Positions 56,011 through 64,000 of a stretch of 64,000 nucleotides of DNA are shown piece by piece. This stretch comes from Gonocerus acuteangulatus (Eukaryota; Arthropoda; Insecta; Hemiptera; Coreidae), in assembly GCA_946811695.1 (NCBI GenBank), contig OX328123.1, positions 31,151,399-31,215,398 on the forward strand, read 5' to 3'. Each line of letters starts with the position of its first letter. The first letter of the stretch is position 1. The translations under genes and the position numbers were made by a program. A model generated the notes under the pieces. It was not told the origin of the DNA. It was given only the letters and a program-made list of their open reading frames with translations, and made no database searches.

Positions 56011-57089
56011 TATTTCATACAACTCTTAACTCCCCTCTACTATGATATGAACTATGCAACTATACTATTTCATACAACTCTTAACTCCCCTCTACTATGA
56101 TATGAACTATGCAACTATACTATTTCATACAACTCTTAACTCCCCACTACTATGATATGAACTATGCAACTATACTATTTCATACAACTCTCAACTCCCC
56201 ACTACTATGATATGAACTATGCAACTATACTATTTCATACAACTCTTAACTCCCCACTACTATGATATGAACTATGCAACTATACTATTTCATACAACTC
56301 TCAACTCCCCACTACTATGATATGAACTATGCAACTATACTATTTCATACAACTCTTAACTCCCCACTACTATGATATGAACTATGCAACTATACTATTT
56401 CATACAACTCTCAACTCCCCTCTACTATGATATGAACTATGCAACTATACTATTTCATACAACTCTCAACTCCCCACTACTATGATATGAACTATGCAAC
56501 TATACTATTTCATACAACTCTTAACTCCCCACTACTATGATATGAACTATGCAACTATACTATTTCATACAACTCTTAACTCCCCACTACTATGATATGA
56601 ACTATGCAACTATACTATTTCATACAACTCTTAACTCCCCACTACTATGATATGAACTATGCAACTATACTATTTCATACAACTCTCAACTACCCACTAC
56701 TATGATATGAACTATGCAACTATACTATTTCATACAACTCTTAACTCCCCACTACTATGATATGAACTATGCAACTATACTATTTCATACAACTCTCAAC
56801 TCCCCACTACTATGATATGAACTATGCAACTATACTATTTCATACAACTCTTAACTCCCCACTACTATGATATGAACTATGCAACTATACTATTTCATAC
56901 AACTCTCAACTCCCCACTACTATGATATGAACTATGCAACTATACTATTTCATACAACTCTCAACTCCCCACTACTATGATATGAACTATGCAACTATAC
57001 TATTTCATACAACTCTTAACTCCCCACTACTATGATATGAACTATGCAACTATACTATTTCATACAACTCTCAACTCCCCACTACTATT
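56011..57089. repeat. 55-bp minisatellite, about 20 units
   Basis: Unit: ACTATGCAACTATACTATTT...CTACTATGATATGA. Variation is confined to a few sites (CTCTTAAC/CTCTCAAC and CCCTCTAC/CCCACTAC), so the array is young or homogenised. Unlike the 20.9 and 46.3 kb arrays, no coding origin is recognised. Confidence 0.95.
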
Positions 57090-57660
57090 ATATATATGAA
57101 CTACTGTTCATGGCTGTCCACATTCTCACCCAATCTGGCCTTAAGATAACTTTCTAATACAACTTTAAGAAATCATTCAGTTCGTCTGACCTTGCCACAA
57201 TAATTAATTTAAATTATTTTTGGGTCTTAGCTTCACATGATGTCAAGCGCAAGGGGACGTCACAGAAGCATACCACCGCGGAGAGGAAGAACACAGACCC
57301 TCAACCCTGTCTCGGCAAACACTTGGAGATATGCTGAAGAAAGTGAAAAGAAACGTCGGGCATGGCGATAACTACTGCTAATGGTAATGAATTTTTATTG
57401 CCATTTTTTTGAGATTTCACCCCCTTGGTTAGAATTCGGCATCCTGAATTCAACTCACGCTTCACCAAAATAATTCAGGGATATATTGTACATCAATTAT
57501 TTTGAGGGTTTAATGTTTTACCTTTTGTTAAATTATGTATTCATTATTTAAACAAAACAGAAAAGAAGAAATCGGCCTAAAATAAGTAATAGAAAGCAAG
57601 CAGAAGTGTATAAGAGAGAACGGAAGCTATTATCTGAAGAAGCCGCTGCTCATTAAGTGA
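57090..57660 (+). other. Two short candidate coding stretches
   Basis: About 57238-57370 is open and basic (MMSSARGRHRSIPPRRGRTQ...EESEKKRRAWR). About 57562-57655 is KRRNRPKISNRKQAEVYKRE then LLSEEAAAH, preceded by an AG. Either could be a decayed element's exon; no family is recognised. Confidence 0.25.
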
Positions 57661-58456
57661 GACAATGCCCCTCTCTTCCCTTAGTCTGGAGAGTAAATAC
57701 ACCCACAACTCAAACTGGGTTTTGCACAAGGTTCTTCTCTAAGTCCTTTATTCATTCTATCTATTACATTATTCTATTTCACGACAGGTCTTATGTCGAT
57801 AGGAATGACATAAAAGGCTTCATCACAACGCATTATGTGTGATTAACATTGCTATAATAATAATATCATTCTTGTTTGTCTAAATAACACATACGTTTTG
57901 TCCTACTATTGCAAGGCAGAGAACCCTTTCATGATATCTTTCCGTTTTGTCCATTAAATTCACTAAATCTATACTTAAAAACATTTTCTCTGACTGTCTG
58001 AGAAACTTTGAAGAGCATTTACCTACTTCGTAACCTATAGTCAGGAGATAAAGAGGAAAGATGAGAGCAAAGGATACGACATAAATATGTAAAATGAAAT
58101 GTTAGAATTCTTCAGAAAATAAATAAACGTTGACAAATTAAATGAAAATGCTTCTCAATTAGATGCAAGCTCGCAGCTTGGTTTATGGTCTAAAGTACCA
58201 TAACTTAAGTGCGCTTGATTCCCTGAATTTTTAAAGAAGTAAATAATAAATTCCAAAATAGTAAATTTTAACAGCCAAAGTTCTCCTCCTGGCGTCAATT
58301 TCACATAAAAAACACGTTTGTTTTTAGTGCACGAATTTATTGGTATTGAGCTATTGAATCGCTTTGAGCCAGTGTTGCAGATTTCGGCAATTAAAATAAA
58401 GCAATTGAAATTCTTTGGTAACTTTCTGTAGCCATCCAAGTGACCGATTTTCAATC
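57661..58456. other. No recognised feature
   Basis: AT-rich; no gene or repeat identified. Confidence 0.4.
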
Positions 58457-58654
58457 TGTTTATTTAAATTTTAACGTCCAATATAATTAACCCAGAATTT
58501 TAGGACGGGTTATCTAGCTTTTTCTAGCAAGGATAGGGCTAATGCATTTTCGTTTTTCCAAAGATAAGCCACCTCCCCTAGTGGGAATCGAACCCACGAC
58601 CCTTGGCACGGAGTGTTAAGTGCTCACGCCATAGCACTCACAGCCACCGTTCTT
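58457..58654 (-). mobile_element. SINE family C, copy 3 (best head)
   Basis: The minus-strand head has GGTGGCTGTGAGTGCTATGG, CTTAACACTCCGTGCCAAGG and a canonical B-box GTGGGTTCGATTCCCAC. The tail has AGCCCTATCC and GGACGTTAAAATTTAAATAA. Confidence 0.85.
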
Positions 58655-58962
58655 CCTTTCCTTTTTTATATTCCTTTTAATCTTTTAATGGAAGTTGGCT
58701 TTACATCTTGTTTGTTCATGTCTTATGTCTCACACAAATTCCCCGGGTATTTAAGTTGTTGCCCAGATGTAAGAAATATTCGCGGTATTGATCTAATCTC
58801 TTCCGCAATTTTCTTGGGCCTTTTATCGAGAAACACCTACATGAAACATTTAGGTAGATCTACTCACTATCTTGTTGCTTAATCAGAAACCACGAGCCTC
58901 CTGAGCAAGACAGGCTTCGACCATCGCCAAGTATCTTCATAGGCTTGTGAAGTAAAAAAAAT
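58655..58962. other. No recognised feature
   Basis: Open frames here have no family character. Confidence 0.4.
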
Positions 58963-59179
58963 ATTTCTACTTATTTTTTTTTTTTTTATTTTTTTTTTAC
59001 GGCGCATCGACATAAATCTTGGCCATTAGCGCCGACGTCCAGGGTGCAGCCAGGAATTTTCTCAGCGAGCCCTGAGATGAGAAAATGTCTGGCGCCGGTG
59101 GGGATCGAACCCACCATCTCCCGCTTATGAATCTAGCGCGCTAGCCACTAGACCACGGGAGACCCCATTTCTACTTATT
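58963..59179 (-). mobile_element. tRNA-derived SINE, family A, copy 2, with perfect target-site duplication
   Basis: The body 58976-59166 reads on the minus strand GGGGTCTCCCGTGGTCTAGT...CTAGCGCGCTAG, B-box GGGTTCGATCCCCACC, the TCTCATCTCAGGGCTCGCTG hairpin region, and tail CGGCGCTAATGGCCAAGAT...GATGCGCCGTA with an A-run. ATTTCTACTTATT occurs at both borders (58963-58975 and 59167-59179). Confidence 0.94.
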
Positions 59180-59449
59180 ATTAAGATTTTCAATTTAGAG
59201 GAACCATCGGATATTCTTAAATGCAATTTTGGTGGTTGCCAGTAAACAGGTCTAGAAGGCATGGAAGAAAAACTGAGCGACTTTATATAGATATTTATAT
59301 TGTATGGAAAACTTCTAAACATTCAGAAGGTTATTGGATCTATAAAGATAGATGTGGGCAAAGGATATGGTGTAGGAAGGTCAGACACTTTCCCATCAAG
59401 AATATACACCAAAATGTTGGATACATATACAGCGAGGGAGCAGATAGGG

Positions 59450-59452
<3 letters not shown>
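59180..59452. other. No recognised feature
   Basis: Two overlapping open frames run here but share no known motif. Confidence 0.35.

Positions 59453-59504
<52 letters not shown>
59453..59504. repeat. (CT)n microsatellite
   Basis: Nearly pure (CT)n; CT-rich sequence and a (CTAT)n patch continue to about 59550. Confidence 0.95.
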
Positions 59505-61297
59505 ACTGTAGCTTTATCTCTCTTCCACTCCTGTCTATCTATCTATCTGTGTCACTCCATTTTTTCCCTATTTTCTTTCCCTTTCAGAAACCGCTGCCTG
59601 ACGGCTCGACTTTTTATCTCTTGCCTTGCTATCACACATCCTCGCTCGCTTACTAACACACACTCGCACACATAAGCCACACGAATTTCCGCCTCACTCA
59701 ATTCCCCATCACCCTTAGGTTTTTTTTTTATTTGACGCCTCCCTCGGCCGGGACTATCCTATTTCAATATCTCCTGCCTTTTGTCGCTTTCTGATTTTTC
59801 GGACAACTTTTTGACATGAATACTCATATCCTTTTCGTAATTTTCTTATGGGTTTTAAAAAGCACGAAACAATTTTAGTTTATTATAACACTCTAAAAAT
59901 AACGATAAACGTGTAAATCTAAAGCAGCTAAATCAGGTGAGCTGTAGGTAAGAATTTAATTATTATGGGGTGGGGTATCTCACCTTACTGGAGGACATTT
60001 CCAACCAGTAATAGTTATTAGTTTTAATCATAAAAATATTTACTTATTTTGGGAATTTAGAAATTTCCTAACAATTCTAGTTTTGTCTAGAAGGACTGGT
60101 TTCTGAGATAATACTAAGCTTTCCTCTGACGATATCAAATATTTGGTGGCACTCATTGTTGTATTCGGTATCAAAACATTGATCGAAATGATAACTGCAG
60201 TAAATCTAACGGAATCTAATTTATAGAGATGAATTAACCCAATGACCGTAATTATACATATAAATTTTAACAGGGATCATTTTCGGTGTCTATTAGGTAG
60301 GATTGATAAAGATTTGAAGAAATGTTTCAAAATTTCCGTCATGAGTGCAACCTCAATAGCTGCTTTCCTTCGGAGGAAAGATTTTTTAGGTTTTAGGTTA
60401 CGTTTTCTTTTTATTGCTAGGCTTCGAGATATACGTTCTATAATTAATTGGATTTAGGGAGTCTAATGAAACCATTTCCAAGGCCTAGTAATAGTTTTAG
60501 ACAGAAGTAATTTTTCTTGGGATTTTTGGATATTTTTGAAACCGGTTGGGAAATCCTGGAAAATGTAAATCATCAATTCGGAAGCTTATTAAATGTCCTA
60601 CAAAAGCAGTTCTTGTGCAATTTTTGACAGAATATCATTAAGAGAAATCGATGCTTGAATCGACTCTTTTCCTCTTAGGATACTGTCAGTTTCGTGTTTT
60701 GGTACCAAAAATCGTGCTTTGCTTGACGATTTAATTTTACATTTGTACATGCGTTTACATTTTTGAGGAAAGATTCAGACAAAGCATTGACTGTTTTTAG
60801 TCTAAGTATTCCAAATGGCACTAGGGATTAGAACGGAAACTAGCTATGATGTCGCTGTTCCAGCTATTCGGCCTTTTTTACGGCTTATCAGCAGCTAGGC
60901 TATTAGCAACTGCATTTTTTATTATGTATAAAATGTGCCTTGACTGAATCCTTGGTCATTATTAGCCATACAGGCTAAATTACTATTATTTTAATTTAAA
61001 CAAAACGGATAATTGTAATTTCCAGGGATATAAAAAGGCAAAAGTAATAAATTCCGCGGAATTACCAGTAAGAAGGTTGTGAGATTGAAATAAAAACGAG
61101 AAAATGTCAAAGTTTATGACCCCCTGAGATGGTAATTTCGAATCAACATCTAATAGAATTTACATTCAATTTCCCTTGCAATTTTCTATTTAAATTAGTC
61201 CTGAGATTGAATTAATTTACCCCTAGTTTTCATTAAATGATATCTCCTAGTTAATTAAAAGATTATTTCCATTAAAATACAAAGTCCTTTAATTACG
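59505..61297. repeat. Mostly unrecognised, with fragments of families Y and Z
   Basis: About 60236-60390 is a reverse copy of the left end of family Y (TAGGTAGGATTGATAAAG...CTTTCCTTCGGAGGAAAG). About 60815-60860 contains a reverse trace of family Z (AGGGATTAGAACGGAAAC). No gene is seen. Confidence 0.45.
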
Positions 61298-61475
61298 TGG
61301 AAGCAAGAAATCTTCAGTGGAAGTGTGTCCGGACGGTAGGGCGGAAAGCTGTGGGCAACGGGAGGTTTCTAGGCTGGAGGTTGTGGGTCCTTGTGGCCCC
61401 TCCCCCGCAGAGCCTGGAAGCGAGCCTCTCCGAACCTCCAGTGGGAAGCCCACTGAGTCGGAGACCTTACGCTGA
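61298..61475 (+). pseudogene. C-terminal end of LINE ORF1 (gag-like), 5'-truncated
   Basis: The open frame reads SSVEVCPDGRAESCGQREVS, GPSPAEPGSEPLRTSSGKPT, ESETLR and stops with TGA at 61473-61475, overlapping the ATG of ORF2 at 61475 (TGATG). A Ser/Pro/Glu-rich ORF1 end and an overlapping ORF2 start are usual for R1-type LINEs. The 5' boundary of the insertion is near 61298. Confidence 0.65.
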
Positions 61476-64000
61476 TGACGATAAGGCTACTGCAGGTCAA
61501 TCTGCACCACTGCAAAGCGGCTACTGGTTTGCTTGAGCAGTATGCACGAGGTAAAGGTTTAGATGTTATCCTTATACAAGAACCATATGTTTTTAAAGGA
61601 CAGGTACGGGGTTTGGGATGGAAAGGCTACAGTAATATTTCAGGGCACGAGCCGAATCCCAGGGCCTGTATTGTGTTAAAAAATGGACTTAATGTTTTTC
61701 CCCTATGGCAATTCTGTTACAGAGACCTGTGTGTAGCAAGCATTACTGCCCGTCTGGGAGGTGTGCTGAGAGAAGTGGTGGTGGCCTCGGCCTACCTCCC
61801 ATACGAGCAGTGTAATCCACCTGGAGAGAGAATGCGGAGCGCCGTGGAACACTGTAGGAGGAGAGGACTGCAGTGTCTGGTAGGATGCGACGCAAATGCA
61901 CACCACACAATCTGGGGAAGTACTAATTGTAATCCTAGAGGTGAGTTACTATTAGAATATATTATGAATAATGACTTGCACGTTTTCAATAAAGGTAATG
62001 AGCCAACCTTCATAATTAAGAATAGGAGGGAAGTCATTGATATTACCCTTGCTACTAGGTGGTTAACAACGGTGATCAGGAACTGGAGGGTAGAGGAGGA
62101 AGTTTCGGGTTCAGATCACAGGTACATTACATATAGGTTAGATGGGGAAGGGCCTGTAGCGCTTATCCTAAGAAATCCAAGATGCAATGACTGGGATCGG
62201 TATAGAGAAATTCTAGCCTGTAGGATGGATAGCTGTCCACAGAGGGTTAACACTTGTCTTGAACTAGAGGTTACGAAAAATTTTCTCACGGAAGCTGTTA
62301 TCAAGGCGTACGAAGATAGCTGTGTTGGGAAGGTTCAGAATACTAACAGTAATTCCACATGGTGGAACAAAGACCTATCGCAGCTCCGGAGGGAGACGAG
62401 AAGACTCTTTAATAAGGCTAAAAGGAAGGGGTCCTGGGAGGAGTACAGGAAGAAAATGGCACAGTACACCGCTGCCGTGAGGAAAGCGAAGAGAGAGGCC
62501 TGGAGGAAATTCTGCTCTGAGGTGGGATGTATAGCGGAATACTCAAGACTCCACAAGATACTCGCGAAAAGTCCTACGAAAAATATGGGGACTGTGAAGA
62601 AAGAAGAGGGTTTCACGGAGTCAGCCGAGGAATCCCTGGACTACATACTTGCAACACACTTTCCTGACAGCGAGCTGGTTAATCCGGATGACAATGATTG
62701 TCCAGTCAGGAGAGGTAAACCGGAGGTATGGAGACGTGGAAAGGAGGTAGTGAGAGCGGCTCACGTCAGATGGGCCATCAGGACCTTCAGCCCATACAAA
62801 TCACCGGGAATAGATGGGATCTATCCTGCCTTTTTGCAACAAGGGATGGAGATACTCTTACCAGCACTCATTACGCTCTTCAGAAGTAGTCTTGTACTAG
62901 GCTACATACCACGGAACTGGAGATTAGCCAGACTGTGCTTTATCCCCAAACCAGGAAGAGCGTCACACCTTTATGCAAAGGACTACAGGCCGATATGTAT
63001 ATCTTCTTTCTTACTTAAAGCACTAGAGAAGATCATAGACAGACACATCCGGGATTCTGCGTTAAGACATAATCCTCTTGACAAGCAACAGTACGCATAT
63101 CAGACAGGCAAATCGTGCGAATTAGCACTACATGATCTGGTGTGCAAGCTGGAGAGGACTGTACAGTACAAGGAGACAGCACTATGTGCATTTCTAGACG
63201 TGGAGGGAGCTTTTGATAAAACTCCCATCGCAGCGGTAAGAGACGCCATGGTTAGCAGGAAAGTAGAGGAATTCATAACAGACTGGACGGTAACCCTTTT
63301 GAGAGATCGTACCATAAGGCTGTTAGAGGGAACTTACTGCAAACACATTAAACCAAGGACAGGCTGCCCCCAGGGGGGAGTCTTATCACCTCTGTTGTGG
63401 TGTATGGTGGTAGATACACTGCTGACAAGACTCAAGGATCAGGGACTTAACGTACAGGCGTATGCTGATGACCTGGTGATTACAGTGGCGGGGAAGGTAC
63501 TACCTACTCTAGCTGAACTGCTCGATGCAGCACTACGCATTGTGGATGAATGGTGCAGGGATAAACATCTTAAGATCAACCCGCAGAAGATCACACTGGT
63601 ACCCTTCAAAACAAGAAGGAAAGTGGAGGGACTAGGTACACCGAGGCTTGCAGGCAGCAATTTAAGTTATTCCAGTACAGTTAAATACTTAGGAGTCACT
63701 TTGGACTCGAAACTTAACTGGAAGGAGCACATCCACAACATAGCCAATAAGGCCACACGGACCCTGTGGGCATGTAGGAGAGTTGTTGGGAACAACTGGG
63801 GCATAACCCCAAGGCTATGCATTGGATCTACACTGCGATTGTGAGACCGATAATTACGTATGGAGCAATAGTGTGGTGGCATCGCTGCGACACTACAATC
63901 AATCCAGAGCCAATATGTGGAATTGCACCGGCTGTTGCCAGATTGAGCATCCGTAGGTGGGCTGAAGCTGAAAACAAGAGGAAATGGAGCAGAAGTGCTA
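61475..64000 (+). pseudogene. R1/LOA-like LINE ORF2: endonuclease and RT, frameshifted, RNase H deleted
   Basis: The first 789 codons are open. The endonuclease has QVNLHHCKA (Asn9), IQEPYV (Glu36), GCDANAHH (Asp139, Asn141), VIDITLAT and SDHR (Asp214, His215). The RT has FLDVEGAFDKT (Asp575), GCPQGGVLSPLLW and YADD (663-666). All catalytic residues are kept. Near 63810 a one-base change shifts the frame; reading continues as AMHWIYTAIVRPIITYGAIV then WWHRCDTTIN. It then jumps directly to PEPICGIAPAVARLSIRRWA, which aligns with the region after RNase H in the element at 36105-38790 (PEPFFGVSKSF). About 250 codons including RNase H are therefore missing. The element runs off the window. Confidence 0.92.

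Noticed and set aside
59221..59656. Two overlapping open frames upstream of and across the (CT)n tract
   Set aside because: Both derive length from the (CT)n repeat (Ser-Leu runs); no motif, splice site or second copy supports coding.

Overview
This is a repeat-rich, AT-rich eukaryotic window, almost certainly from an arthropod and most likely an insect. The evidence is an insect-type GMC oxidoreductase gene with spliceosomal introns, remnants of several LINE types (R1/LOA-like with RNase H, Jockey-like, CR1-like, RTE-like), a BEL/Pao retrotransposon, a mariner fragment, TTAA-flanked and hAT-like MITEs, three tRNA-type SINE families, a 5S-rRNA-derived SINE family and long (AT)n tracts. Nothing in the sequence fixes the order or species.

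Only two host genes are supported. (1) On the plus strand, a three-exon GMC oxidoreductase (4041-4157, 8240-8414, 9383-11217). Its splice phases agree and it encodes about 708 residues with a signal peptide. Its FAD-binding motifs are good, but the two usual catalytic positions read Ser and Leu. (2) On the minus strand, four phase-compatible internal exons (51013-51159, 32299-32406, 2669-2759, 1820-1960) of an acidic, helical protein I do not recognise. The GMC gene therefore lies antisense inside a ~29.5 kb intron of the second gene.

Layout. 0-3.6 kb: dispersed repeat, RTE-like LINE, SINE, exons of the minus gene, LINE 3' end. 4-11.3 kb: the GMC gene; its first intron holds a TIR element with a TTAA element nested inside it and a 70-bp minisatellite. 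11.5-18 kb: 5S SINEs, a paired dispersed repeat, two foldback palindromes, and two inverted pairs of hammerhead-ribozyme-like sequences of the Penelope type. 20-22.4 kb: Jockey-like remnants carrying a 55-bp minisatellite. 24-28.8 kb: a large dispersed element split by a 1.7 kb palindrome, then a second dispersed family. 29-35 kb: CR1-like fragment and two related hAT-like MITEs, one split by a TTAA element and one expanded by a minisatellite. 36-38.8 kb: LINE with RNase H. 39.9-43.4 kb: dispersed element and CR1-like LINE. 45-49 kb: BEL/Pao remnant containing a minisatellite, then a mariner fragment. 50-57 kb: SINEs, a fifth hammerhead-like motif, GC-rich inverted termini, a 55-bp array. 58-64 kb: SINEs and an R1/LOA-like LINE whose RNase H domain has been deleted.

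The main themes are nested insertions that can be ordered in time, minisatellites that grew inside transposon sequence, and one 3' tail shared by SINEs with unrelated (5S and tRNA) heads. No copy numbers or similarities were computed; everything was read by eye.
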